Part shown: positions 54,142 to 63,237 of the stretch, one piece after another
Position numbering within the stretch: the first letter of the stretch is position 1
Layout: every line of letters begins with the position of its first letter
From: Lachnospiraceae bacterium
GTDB taxonomy: Bacteria; Bacillota; Clostridia; Lachnospirales; Lachnospiraceae
Reading direction: 5' to 3'
Assembly: GCA_021200995.1 (NCBI GenBank)
Contig: JAJQFS010000030.1
Coordinates: 1 to 64,000, forward strand
DNA length: 64,000 bases
Translations under genes and position numbers: made by a program
The notes under the pieces: generated by a model
What the model saw: only the letters and a program-made list of their open reading frames with translations
Told to the model about the DNA's origin: nothing
Database searches by the model: none

Positions 54142-55416
54142 TTATTTCCCTGCTCCCGCGTTGGCCTTTCTGGCGGAAGTTCTCTCAGACACATTGATCT
54201 CGCCCGCGGCCATCAAAGAGCGCTTGGTCAGAGCCGGACCCACCAGCTCATAAATCAACACGGAGAAGAGCACCACATTGCGCACCATGGCACCGTCGGC
54301 CAGATTCTGCGCCGTCAGCGCCATACCCAGCGCCACACCCGCCTGCGGCAAAAGGGTAATGCCCAGATGCTTCGTAATCTGCGGCGCGCATTTCGTGGCG
54401 GAACAGCTTACATAGGCACCAGTATATTTTCCCAGGGAACGGCTGATGATATACAGAACGCCCACCAAAAGCACCAGCGGATTGCTCAGAATTGACAGAT
54501 TCAGCTCCGCGCCGGAAAGGACAAAAAAGAGCACAAACAGCGGCGCTGTCCAGCTGTCTACCCTTGCCATCAGCTCCTCGGAGAAGTCACAGATATTACA
54601 GAACAAAGTCCCCGTCATCATGCACACCAGAAGCAGAGAAAAGCCAATCTGCACGCCTCCGACCTCAAACTCCGCCATGGAAATACCCACCGTCAGCAGG
54701 ACAAAGCCGATGGAAATGGACAGACGTTTGCTGCGGGAGTGGAAAAACCGCTCCACCCAGAACAGGGCCAGACCGCTCAATGAGCCCAGCGCCAGGGAAA
54801 GGACAATCTCAATCACCGGCTCCAAAATAATCGTCTGCAGGCTGACCACACCGCTCTCTAACGCCACCGCGATACCATAGGAAGCGGAGAACAGCACCAG
54901 ACCCACCGCGTCATCAATCGCCACCACCAAAAGCAGAAGCCTGGTCAGCGGGCCATCCGCCTTGTACTGCCGCACCACCATCAGCGTAGCCGCGGGCGCC
55001 GTTGCAGCCGCGATTGCACCCAGTGTGATCGCTGAAGAGATGGAGATCACGTCCGGTCTGATGAAGTGCAGGACGCACAGCACGACATCCACTAACGCGG
55101 TTGTAACAACCGCCTGCACGATACCGACCGTAATGGCCTGCTTTCCCATCGTCTTTAACTGGCTTAAACGAAACTCATTTCCGATGGTAAACGCAATGAA
55201 GCCCAGCGCTACCTGGTTGAATAAATCCAGCTCCTCCACCAACTCCGCCGTTGGAAATCCCAGGCCCTCTATTCCCAGACGCCCGATACCGTATGGCCCC
55301 AGCAAAAGACCCGCCACCAGATAGGCCGTGACCGCCGGCAGATTTAACTTTTTGGCGATACGGGACATCATAAGCCCGCCCACCAGACATACAGAAAGAC
55401 TCACTAATACTGTCAT
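54142..55416 (-). CDS. CPA2-type cation:proton antiporter
   Basis: A 424-residue sodium/proton or potassium/proton antiporter of the KefB/CPA2 type, with about 12 membrane helices. N-terminal LNLPAVTAYLVAGLLLGP is typical of the family. The essential region includes VVAIDDAVGLVLFSASYGIAVAL, in which the paired Asp residues are the expected cation/proton site. The C-terminal tail is short and lacks an NAD-binding (TrkA-N) domain. The frame is open 29 codons upstream, but GGGAGGAG before ATG at 55416 decides the start. Confidence 0.88.
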   Translation of the reverse strand: MTVLVSLSVCLVGGLMMSRIAKKLNLPAVTAYLVAGLLLGPYGIGRLGIEGLGFPTAELVEELDLFNQVALGFIAFTIGNEFRLSQLKTMGKQAITVGIVQAVVTTALVDVVLCVLHFIRPDVISISSAITLGAIAAATAPAATLMVVRQYKADGPLTRLLLLVVAIDDAVGLVLFSASYGIAVALESGVVSLQTIILEPVIEIVLSLALGSLSGLALFWVERFFHSRSKRLSISIGFVLLTVGISMAEFEVGGVQIGFSLLLVCMMTGTLFCNICDFSEELMARVDSWTAPLFVLFFVLSGAELNLSILSNPLVLLVGVLYIISRSLGKYTGAYVSCSATKCAPQITKHLGITLLPQAGVALGMALTAQNLADGAMVRNVVLFSVLIYELVGPALTKRSLMAAGEINVSERTSARKANAGAGK

Positions 55417-55748
55417 ACTCACTCCTCCCGCGCCCGCTTCGGACGCGATAAACTTTCCTCTTATCAGGGTAAGCAGCCATCTGCAATGCCCTGTCATTTC
55501 CAAAACGCTATACTAACACACTTCCCACATTCATGCAATCAGCAAACTGTCAAAAAAGAATATTCACAGTCGGCAAAAAACAGGAAGTAAAAGCCAGCGT
55601 GCCTACGCGAAAACTGTCCGGAAACTCCAAAAAGAGCCAGCCCCACGGACTGACCCTTCTCTTTTGATTTTCATTTATCGCAGGAAACTGCGTCGACACT
55701 GTATTCCTTTCTCCCTGTATGCTGAAAGCACGGCATTTCACGCCGAAC

Positions 55749-56174
55749 CTACTCCGCGCCCTCCAGGATATTCAGCGACTTCTGACACCTGTCCTCCAGC
55801 GTGTAGGTCTTAAAGGACATGCGGTTGACCCGGACAGCGTCCATATTGTCCTTCAGCTCCGCGATCTTGACCTTGGCGGCGAGAGGATTCATGGTCAGAT
55901 CCTCTATGTAATCAAAATACTTCACCGCGTTGCCCTTGGTCAGGTCCTCCACTGCGGCAATTACCTTTTTGGAAAAGCCCGCGTCTTGCAGATCATACAC
56001 CTTGATCTCGGAATCCTCCAGCACATCGTGCAGAAGGGCAACAATCTGCTCTTCCTCCGTGTCCATGGCGGCCATCACGCGATAAGCGTGGTTTTTGTAG
56101 GGCTCACTGTTCTCCACTCTGTTCCCATACGCCTGTTCCACGATTGATTTCGCTTTTTCCAGTAAAATGCTCAT
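55749..56174 (-). CDS. small HD-domain hydrolase, RelA/SpoT-hydrolase-like
   Basis: A 141-residue HD-domain protein. The motif set is that of the (p)ppGpp hydrolase half of RelA/SpoT: YKNHAYRV, LLHDVLEDSE and, later, KIAELKDNMDAVR, in the place of the ADRLHN motif. It contains only the hydrolase-like part, as in small alarmone hydrolases (Mesh1/SAH type). It could act on ppGpp, on NADPH as Mesh1 does, or on another nucleotide; sequence alone does not decide. AAGGTGAAGGTG is upstream of the ATG. Confidence 0.72.
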   Translation of the reverse strand: MSILLEKAKSIVEQAYGNRVENSEPYKNHAYRVMAAMDTEEEQIVALLHDVLEDSEIKVYDLQDAGFSKKVIAAVEDLTKGNAVKYFDYIEDLTMNPLAAKVKIAELKDNMDAVRVNRMSFKTYTLEDRCQKSLNILEGAE

Positions 56175-56244
56175 ACACCTTCACCTTCCTCATGACATAG
56201 TCTGTAATACCTTCTTAAACGGCGCCCACCCGGAGCCCGATCAC

Positions 56245-56264
56245 ATGATACCTTATTGTATCAT
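56245..56264. promoter_or_regulatory. short palindrome upstream of the HD gene
   Basis: ATGATAC (56245-56251) and GTATCAT (56258-56264) are perfect inverted repeats with a 6-bp spacer, 70-90 bp before the HD-hydrolase start. Possible operator; no known regulator is matched. Confidence 0.35.
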
Positions 56265-56423
56265 ATTTTCTTAAATTTGTATGTATTATTTTAAAAAAAT
56301 ATCTTTTGAATATGGCTTTTTGTGAAAAATTACTGAATGTGAGGCTTTTCAAATAGCACTTTTTCCCTTACAATAGGATGATAGAAACAAGATTACCGAC
56401 AGGAGACCTTCTCATGAAAAAGG

Positions 56424-57140
56424 TCAGAGTGCCTCCAGCGCGATCTTCATCATATTAGTGAAGGTTTTCTGGCGCTGCTCCGCTGTCGTAATCTCAGGAC
56501 TCACAAAGCTGTCAGAGATGGTCAGAAGGCAGGCCGCCTTTTTGCCGGTGACAGCCGCGTTATGGAAAAGAGCAAAGCTCTCCATCTCCACAGCCACACA
56601 GCCGTGTTTCTCTCTGATTTTCTCCCAATAGGTGGGTTTTGCGTCAGTGGGCTTGCGGTAAAATACATCACTCGAGTGAATCGGCTTCTCGATCATCGGA
56701 ATGTTCAGACGCTTCGCGCTCTCTCTGAGCGCGTCGTTTAACTCTGGAGACGGATATGTCGTATCCTTGTCATATCCGGACTGCACATAGGCAAAAGAAG
56801 ACTCACTGTAGGCCGCCGTGGACAGCACCACGTCATACACCTTCGCCTCTTCGCTGTAGCTGCCGGCGCTGCCGATGCGGATGATATTCTCCACGTCATA
56901 CTCCGTGAACAGCTCATAGGAATAAATCCCGATACTGGGCATCCCCATGCCGCTGCCCATGACTGTCACAGGCTTTCCCTGATATGTGCCTGTAAAACCA
57001 AGCATTCCTCTCACTTCATTAATCTGTTCCACATTTTCCAGAAATGTGTCCGCGATAAACTTGGCCCGCAGGGGGTCTCCCGGCATGAGGACCGTCTTCG
57101 CGATCTGGCCTTTTTCCGCTCCATTGTGTGGGGTTGACAT
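56424..57140 (-). CDS. deoD: purine nucleoside phosphorylase, DeoD type
   Basis: Cleaves purine (deoxy)ribonucleosides with phosphate for salvage. At 238 residues it is the hexameric DeoD form. Family motifs are VLMPGDPLRAKFIADTF, GSGMGMPSIGIYSYEL, IRIGSAGSY, VAVEMESFALF (substrate Glu) and LLTISDSF with the catalytic Asp. It follows the GT39-like gene by 20 bp on the same strand. AGGAGG lies about 10 bases before ATG. Confidence 0.95.
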   Translation of the reverse strand: MSTPHNGAEKGQIAKTVLMPGDPLRAKFIADTFLENVEQINEVRGMLGFTGTYQGKPVTVMGSGMGMPSIGIYSYELFTEYDVENIIRIGSAGSYSEEAKVYDVVLSTAAYSESSFAYVQSGYDKDTTYPSPELNDALRESAKRLNIPMIEKPIHSSDVFYRKPTDAKPTYWEKIREKHGCVAVEMESFALFHNAAVTGKKAACLLTISDSFVSPEITTAEQRQKTFTNMMKIALEAL

Positions 57141-57160
57141 AAAAACAATTCCTCCTTTTT

Positions 57161-58744
57161 TTATCTCTCAAAATAATACAGGACAAAGGTGTATTTTGAA
57201 ATCTGCTGCTCTCCATAGCCATACAGAACATATCCTGCCTCAGACAGGGCGCTGATATCATCCTCCGCGAGCCAGGTCAGCGTGAAGTACCAGTATCTGT
57301 CGGCATCCACATCCTGATAAGACGCATTCTCCACCTCATTGTCCGGATAATAATAAGACAATACCGTCCATCCTAAGTGGGTCACACCGTTATTGACAAG
57401 TACAGTGTCCGAATCCGGATCACCAATCAAAGTAAGCGTCGCTTCCGTGGCTGTTTTCTCCTCATTAACCTCTGTACTCCACGTCCTGTAATTCTGAACG
57501 CCAATGACCAGCAAAGCCACAAGGAAAACCAGCAAAGCGCATTTTCCCAGCCGTTCAGGGAAGCCCTTCCCGCTTTTCAAAGACAGGTCAGAGCACAGCT
57601 CAAGTCCCCGGCTGCATTCCATCACAAGCATCAGAAACACAATGGCACTGGTGGGATAAAGATATCTCTGCGCCAGGATAGCCGCGTACAGCGCACACAA
57701 CAGATAGGCAAAAATCAAAACTCCCGCCACTGTCACGACGCCCACAGCTATGCTCCACGTATGATCAGACCATTCTTTCATAGAGGGCGCACCAATCCTG
57801 ACATAGGTTTCACTGTCTTTTTTCTGCATATGAAAAATGGATGACTCCACTGCCAAAATGATGATCAGCAGAATGAGAAACAACAGTGACAGCGGTCTGC
57901 ACATGCCTGCGGTGCCAAACAGCATCTTCAGGCTGTCTTTGAAAGAAAGAACCTCCGTATTCCACCAGTTCCTTCCTCCCGCTGACATGGAATGAAATAA
58001 AAACCGCAGCCAGGGCAGATAAGCCACGATGAAAATCACCACTGCCGCAAGGCCCTTCCGCCATGTTTTTCCGCGATGACGCAGCCAGTATGCCGCTCCC
58101 GTTACAAAGATCAGAAGCCCGGCCGTCACCAGCCCATAATAATGGGTATAAGCGGCGGCAATCCCAAAGATCACCATACCGGCCCAGGCTCCCTTTTTTC
58201 CGCTTATCACCTGAGAAGAACAGTGATAAGCCAGCAGAATAAAAAGGAACGCCAGGGAGTACATCCGCACTTCCAGATTATACTCCAAACAGGAAGAGCC
58301 AAGCCCGGAAGCAATCACAAAAAGTGCCGCCGGAAGCTTTCCATACTGCTTTCGCAGGGCTGTAACCGCAAACAGAATCCCCAGAATAAACGGTATCAAG
58401 GACGCTAAATGGTAAACCGGAATCGTATAGCCAAACAGCTCCGCACAGACTTTGGCCCAGTAATAGTACAGGGGCGGATGGTTATCTGTATAATAGGAAA
58501 TTTCCAGAATTCCTGCCCAATAGGTTTTGATGGTATTGGCGGAGAAAGCTTCGTCTCCCCAGAGTACGTTGTCAAACATCAGCCGGACATTGAGGACGAC
58601 GACCGCCGCGGCCAGCAGGTATAATGCCGCCGGAGCCACATAAGACCGAAACAGCCGGACAATCCGCAGATTAGCGTACTCCTCCCAGTCAATTTTGATA
58701 TGGACTTTTTTGAGTCGTGATATAGCTGTTTTCACTGGCTGCAT
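57161..58744 (-). CDS. GT39/PMT-like membrane glycosyltransferase
   Basis: A 527-residue polytopic protein of the ArnT/PMT-type GT-C superfamily, with about 11 helices. The first external loop holds WGDEAFSANTIK, whose Asp-Glu pair fits the catalytic acidic motif, and the next holds YYTDNHPPLYYYWAK, the other family hallmark. The C-terminal part is an external soluble domain (about 430-527). It likely transfers a sugar from polyprenyl-phosphate to an envelope molecule; substrates are unknown. It is upstream of deoD in the same direction. Confidence 0.78.
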   Translation of the reverse strand: MQPVKTAISRLKKVHIKIDWEEYANLRIVRLFRSYVAPAALYLLAAAVVVLNVRLMFDNVLWGDEAFSANTIKTYWAGILEISYYTDNHPPLYYYWAKVCAELFGYTIPVYHLASLIPFILGILFAVTALRKQYGKLPAALFVIASGLGSSCLEYNLEVRMYSLAFLFILLAYHCSSQVISGKKGAWAGMVIFGIAAAYTHYYGLVTAGLLIFVTGAAYWLRHRGKTWRKGLAAVVIFIVAYLPWLRFLFHSMSAGGRNWWNTEVLSFKDSLKMLFGTAGMCRPLSLLFLILLIIILAVESSIFHMQKKDSETYVRIGAPSMKEWSDHTWSIAVGVVTVAGVLIFAYLLCALYAAILAQRYLYPTSAIVFLMLVMECSRGLELCSDLSLKSGKGFPERLGKCALLVFLVALLVIGVQNYRTWSTEVNEEKTATEATLTLIGDPDSDTVLVNNGVTHLGWTVLSYYYPDNEVENASYQDVDADRYWYFTLTWLAEDDISALSEAGYVLYGYGEQQISKYTFVLYYFER

Positions 58745-58785
58745 ATGCGCTTTCCCCTCTTTTCCGCAGTTTTTCGAAGCGTTTC

Positions 58786-59868
58786 TCAGAACACCTCCCG
58801 GATCGTCCCGCCGCCCAGCACCAGATCCCCGTCGTATAATACCACGGACTGACCTGGAGTCATGGCTCTTTGCGGTTCCTCGAAATCCAGCAAAAGCCTG
58901 CCGTCTTCCGTCATGGAAGCGACCGCGGACCGCTCTTTCGCGTGATAACGGGTACAGGCACTGACGCGCAGACTGCCCGGCAGCGTATCAAAGGGAATCC
59001 AGTTTAATTCGTCCGCGATCAGGTGCGAATGGAAAAGCGAGCTTTCTTTGCCAACTGTTACGGTATTCTTAACCATGTCTTTGCTTAAGACATAGACCGG
59101 CTCGCCCATGGCAAGACCCAGACCCTTGCGCTGGCCCAGGGTATAGCAAGCCGCGCCGCGGTGCTGTCCAATCACCTTGCCCTCTTCATTCAGAAAATCT
59201 CCGGACACAAGCTTCCGTCCGTTATAGCGCTCCATAAAGGAAGCGTAATCGCCGTCCGGCACGAAACAGATGTCCTGGCTGTCATGCTTATGCGCGTTGG
59301 CAAAGCCATTCTTTTCCGCAATCTCACGTACCTGATCCTTGGTCAGATCTCCGAGCGGCAGACGAATGTGCTGAAGTTGTTCCTGTGTCAGCATATAGAG
59401 CACATAGCTCTGATCCTTGGACGCATCGAGTCCTTTTCTTAACAAAAAGCGACCATTTTGCTCTTCCACTCTGGCATAATGGCCTGTTGTGATATATTCG
59501 ATTCCATTTACGGCCGCGTAATCCAGCAAATGGCGAAACTTCATGTAACGATTGCAGTCGATGCAGGGATTCGGAGTCGCGCCCTCCTCGTAGGTGTGGA
59601 TAAATTTCTCCATGATCTGCGTTTTGAAATCCTCCGTATAATCCAGCACCTCAAAGGGAATGTCCAGTTGAAACGCCACCTCAGCCGCATCGTTGATATC
59701 GCTCTGCGAGCAGCAGGTATGAAACTGGTTAAGACCAATATCCGCGTTACGGTAGAGCCGCATGGTCACGCCGCGGCAGACAAAGCCCGCCTGCTGCATC
59801 AGATATGCCGCGACCGAGCTGTCAACGCCGCCGCTCATGGCAATAAGGGCTGTTTTCTTCCAATTCAT
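58786..59868 (-). CDS. mnmA: tRNA-specific 2-thiouridylase
   Basis: Puts sulfur on U34 of tRNA-Lys, -Glu and -Gln, with a cysteine desulfurase as donor. 360 residues, the usual length. The PP-loop is ALIAMSGGVDSSVAAYLM. The two catalytic cysteines lie in ATPNPCIDCNRYMKF and HDSQDICFVPDGDY. Other conserved parts are TGHYARVE, KDQSYVLYML and GQRKGLG. The frame extends 36 codons upstream into the rarA end, but ATG at 59868 with GGGAA upstream gives the family N-terminus. Confidence 0.95.
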   Translation of the reverse strand: MNWKKTALIAMSGGVDSSVAAYLMQQAGFVCRGVTMRLYRNADIGLNQFHTCCSQSDINDAAEVAFQLDIPFEVLDYTEDFKTQIMEKFIHTYEEGATPNPCIDCNRYMKFRHLLDYAAVNGIEYITTGHYARVEEQNGRFLLRKGLDASKDQSYVLYMLTQEQLQHIRLPLGDLTKDQVREIAEKNGFANAHKHDSQDICFVPDGDYASFMERYNGRKLVSGDFLNEEGKVIGQHRGAACYTLGQRKGLGLAMGEPVYVLSKDMVKNTVTVGKESSLFHSHLIADELNWIPFDTLPGSLRVSACTRYHAKERSAVASMTEDGRLLLDFEEPQRAMTPGQSVVLYDGDLVLGGGTIREVF

Positions 59869-59917
59869 ATTTCCCGCGTATCTGATGTCACGTTCTGTTC
59901 TATCTGTAAATCCGTTT

Positions 59918-61264
59918 TCAGTTCTGATTCCTGTCCGCTCCCAAACCATGCTCCTTCTTCCATTCCTTGATTTCATCCAACCGTTCCTTCAGATGCGCCT
60001 CCTGCCCCTGCGTCGTGGGCTGGTAATACTCCCGCCCCTGTAAAGAATCAGGCAGGCACTGCATGGCAGTCAACTTCTCCTCATAATCGTGGGCATACAT
60101 ATAGCCCTCGCCATAGGATAAGTCCTTCATCAGCCTGGTCGGCGCGTTGCGGATAATCAGCGGCACAGGTTCCGCAATCTGTTCAATCGCGTCCACCTTC
60201 GCGGTATTATAAGCCACTTCCATGGCGTTGGACTTGGGAGCCATGGCCACATAAATCACCGCCTGGGTCAAATGTACATTGCACTCCGGCATGCCCAGAA
60301 AATGACAGGCCTGATAGGCCGCCACCGCCTGGGTGAGCGCCTGCGGGTCCGCCAGGCCCACATCCTCACTTGCGAAGCGTACGACACGCCGCGCTATGTA
60401 AAGCGGATCCTCCCCCGCCTCCAGCATCCGCGCCAGCCAGTAAACAGCGGCGTCCGGATCGGAATTGCGCATGGACTTGTGCAGGGCCGATATCAGATTA
60501 TAATGCTCCTCACCTTTTTTATCATATAGAAGAGACTTTTTGGAAGTACATTGCTCCAGTGTCTCCTTTGTGACCACAGTTCTGCCGTCCTCTTTGATCT
60601 CTCCGTTTAAGACGACCATCTCCAGGGTCGACAGTGCCGTGCGGGCGTCTCCATTGGCAAAATTCGCCAGCGCCGAAATCATATCCGGCTCCATCTCCAC
60701 CCGCATGTCGCCGAAGCCTCTGGGATCCTGCAGCGCCCGGTTTAATAAAACGGTGATATCTTCCGCGGAAAGCGCCTGCAGCACAAAGACCTTGCAGCGG
60801 GACAAAAGAGCGCCGTTCACCTCAAAGGAAGGATTCTCCGTGGTCGCGCCAATCAGGATAATGCTGCCCTTTTCCACAAACGGCAGAAAAGCGTCCTGCT
60901 GGGCCTTATTAAAGCGGTGAATCTCGTCCACGAACACGATCGTCTTTTCACCGTAACGGCGGTTGTCGTCCGCCTTCTGCATAACCTCGCGTATCTCCTT
61001 AATGCCGCTGGTCACAGCCGAAAAATCGATAAATTTCGCCCTCGTGCGGTTGGCGATGATACGGGCGAGCGTCGTCTTTCCCACACCCGGAGGCCCCCAG
61101 AATATCATGGAGGAGACCTGGTCGCTCTCGATCAGCCGCCGCAGAACCTTCCCCTTGCCCAAAAGGTGCGTCTGCCCCACAAACTCATCCAGGTCCCTAG
61201 GCCGCAGTCTGGCCGCTAGCGGCTGCGGCACCTCTCTGTCAAATAAACTCATCTGTTCCATCAT
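59918..61264 (-). CDS. rarA: replication-associated recombination protein A (RarA/MgsA)
   Basis: A AAA+ clamp-loader-like ATPase acting at stalled replication forks. 448 residues. The family start is PLAARLRPRDLDEFVGQTHLLG; Walker A is GPPGVGKTT, Walker B VDEIHRFNKAQQDAFLP, sensor 1 IGATTENPSFEVN. The C-terminal tetramerisation domain includes YLARMLEAGEDPLYIARRVVRFASEDVG. It is upstream of mnmA in the same direction. Confidence 0.95.
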   Translation of the reverse strand: MMEQMSLFDREVPQPLAARLRPRDLDEFVGQTHLLGKGKVLRRLIESDQVSSMIFWGPPGVGKTTLARIIANRTRAKFIDFSAVTSGIKEIREVMQKADDNRRYGEKTIVFVDEIHRFNKAQQDAFLPFVEKGSIILIGATTENPSFEVNGALLSRCKVFVLQALSAEDITVLLNRALQDPRGFGDMRVEMEPDMISALANFANGDARTALSTLEMVVLNGEIKEDGRTVVTKETLEQCTSKKSLLYDKKGEEHYNLISALHKSMRNSDPDAAVYWLARMLEAGEDPLYIARRVVRFASEDVGLADPQALTQAVAAYQACHFLGMPECNVHLTQAVIYVAMAPKSNAMEVAYNTAKVDAIEQIAEPVPLIIRNAPTRLMKDLSYGEGYMYAHDYEEKLTAMQCLPDSLQGREYYQPTTQGQEAHLKERLDEIKEWKKEHGLGADRNQN

Positions 61265-61306
61265 TATACTTTCTCTTAAATCCCGTAAAGAACTGGATTG
61301 CGGGCT

Positions 61307-62476
61307 TTATGAAGCCTCATTTTCCTTCAAAGCTTCAAAAAATGTCTTGTACATCAGGCCGCAGAAACCTCCCTTCGCGGCAACTTCAAAATAGTCGCCG
61401 TTGCGCAGAGAAAAGAGGATAATCCCCTTATTGCGCGTATCCATACGGGAGATTTCTGTCAGGGGATATACCGCGCTGCCGCAGGAGAGCTTCTCCCGAT
61501 CCATCGAGAGCGTTCCCTCTTCCTGCATGCCGCGGCTGTGATTATCCAGAATTGTGTACAGCTTCGCGTCTGGTGTGGAAAGTGAGATTTCCTCCCCGTT
61601 TCGCACCAGTTCCCTGACGTGATCCTGCTGCCAGCGGTTCCACTGATAAATCGTCTGAAAACGGCCTCCTTCAATCTTCCCATACGCATTATATTGCCAG
61701 GTCCTGTGACAGTCGCCGCAGTGAATCTGTTTCCCTTTGCCGTATATTTTGCCAACGGCACCGCAGTCCGGGCAGATATACAGGACATAGTGAATCCCCT
61801 TCGCGCCTCTGCGGTAAGTTGGGCCGTTCTCCTCCAAAGCGGGCTGTTCCACATAAAGATCTCTGTTAACCTTCTCCAGGACTTCCTCCGGCCGCATATC
61901 ATGCAGTTCTTCCTTCGTATAGACGCCCATCAGCTTCGCGTGAATATTGCCCCTGCAGAATTTACCGCTCCAGCGCGGCACAATCTGATAACCGCCGGTA
62001 ATCTGTACGGTCACCACCGTGCACTGCAGCGACCTGAAAAGCTTGCCGTTGACAGGCGCTAAAGGCGCTGTCGCGCCGTCATAGGTGATATTGCCTTCAG
62101 CAAACATATTGATGACGCGGCCAGCCTTCAGGTTTTTCGTCATTTCACGGATCGTCTGTACGCTGATTTTCCCCTTGGAACAGGGAATGCTGTGAAAAAT
62201 CTTCATGGTGGCAAAGGACGCCACTTTCTGGCGCATGAGGTTCGCCCCCGCCACAAAATACAGCGGCTGATCCACACACATGGCGATGATCAGCGGATCA
62301 AAATAACAGGTATGATTGCCCACCACAAGACAGGGTTCCTTGGGAAGCCTGATCTCATCCTCTTTATGAATGCCGAAAAGGAAGCGGCAGACCGGCCCGG
62401 CCACCTTTTTCAGCGCATGATAAAATCTGTAATATCTTTGCTGTTTTCTGTCGTCGCTTGAAATCCTCTTCTCCAT
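61307..62476 (-). CDS. PlsC-type acyltransferase with zinc-ribbon extension
   Basis: A 389-residue 1-acylglycerol-3-phosphate acyltransferase-like enzyme. The catalytic NHxxxxD motif is VVGNHTCYFDPLI; the substrate-binding motif is MFAEGNITYDG. After the acyltransferase domain (about 1-215) comes an unusual extension: a four-Cys zinc ribbon (CPDCGAVGKIYGKGKQIHCGDC, spacing CxxC...CxxC) and a PH-like beta domain to the end. The extension is typical of a clostridial subgroup with unknown acceptor. Membrane-associated phospholipid synthesis is likely. Confidence 0.82.
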   Translation of the reverse strand: MEKRISSDDRKQQRYYRFYHALKKVAGPVCRFLFGIHKEDEIRLPKEPCLVVGNHTCYFDPLIIAMCVDQPLYFVAGANLMRQKVASFATMKIFHSIPCSKGKISVQTIREMTKNLKAGRVINMFAEGNITYDGATAPLAPVNGKLFRSLQCTVVTVQITGGYQIVPRWSGKFCRGNIHAKLMGVYTKEELHDMRPEEVLEKVNRDLYVEQPALEENGPTYRRGAKGIHYVLYICPDCGAVGKIYGKGKQIHCGDCHRTWQYNAYGKIEGGRFQTIYQWNRWQQDHVRELVRNGEEISLSTPDAKLYTILDNHSRGMQEEGTLSMDREKLSCGSAVYPLTEISRMDTRNKGIILFSLRNGDYFEVAAKGGFCGLMYKTFFEALKENEAS

Positions 62477-62555
62477 CTTACCTCAAAGTCTTCTCTGTCA
62501 TAATAAAAGGCCCCTCATATTCATGCCGTTTTAAAGGGCCAGTCAAATCCGTTTC

Positions 62556-63113
62556 TTATTGCTCTGATACGCCGTCAGTCTCCGCCTGCCTCGCTAATTC
62601 GCAGTCTTCCCTGATCACGGCCAGGCATTTTTCCAGATAGATTTTATTGGAAAGGGCAATCACCACGCTGCGCAGCAGGGTCTTTTCCTCATAGGGATCA
62701 CTCCCGATCTCGTCCGGCGTTCTGTTTAAGCCAAATACATACGCCAGTGTGCTTTCCATCTCATCGCAAAAATAATCGTACGCCTTCTGAGGGGAATAAG
62801 TCTGCTTCTGCAGCTCGATCAGCTGTCTGATATCATCCAGGCTCAGGACGCTTTTGGCGGCCGCGATAAAAATCAGATAGGCGATCTGGTCACGGTCATA
62901 CTGTTTTTTGCGCGGATTGGCAATCAGCTTTTTTTTCACATAATTTGATACCATGGAGTTGGTGATGCAGTTCTCCTGGATCGGCGCGAGCATGTCCGAA
63001 ATATAGCGGGTCACCTGCTCCAGATACAGACCTACCGTAGGTATTTCCTGGTAACGCGGCAGCTTAAAGTCGCGCGCACAGGCGGACAATTTCTCTTTGC
63101 TTGTATCGTTCAT
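62556..63113 (-). CDS. DUF1836 family protein
   Basis: A 185-residue protein of the DUF1836 family of Firmicutes. The central region (TNSMVSNYVKKKLIANPRKKQYDRDQIAYLIFI, about 50-85) resembles a MerR-type winged helix, then SLDDIRQLIE. A transcriptional role is probable, though no target is known. The frame continues about 30 codons upstream; ATG at 63113, after AAGGGT, is preferred because the family begins near there. Confidence 0.82.
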   Translation of the reverse strand: MNDTSKEKLSACARDFKLPRYQEIPTVGLYLEQVTRYISDMLAPIQENCITNSMVSNYVKKKLIANPRKKQYDRDQIAYLIFIAAAKSVLSLDDIRQLIELQKQTYSPQKAYDYFCDEMESTLAYVFGLNRTPDEIGSDPYEEKTLLRSVVIALSNKIYLEKCLAVIREDCELARQAETDGVSEQ

Positions 63114-63237
63114 TATATTTTTTACCCTTCTGTGACCAATATGTGAGGGAATTGTAACCACTCCTATCAGTCTATCACAAGAAAATCTCTGCCGCAACCG
63201 CTTCATTCCTGAAGTCCAAAAACTTTATAAAAATTTT

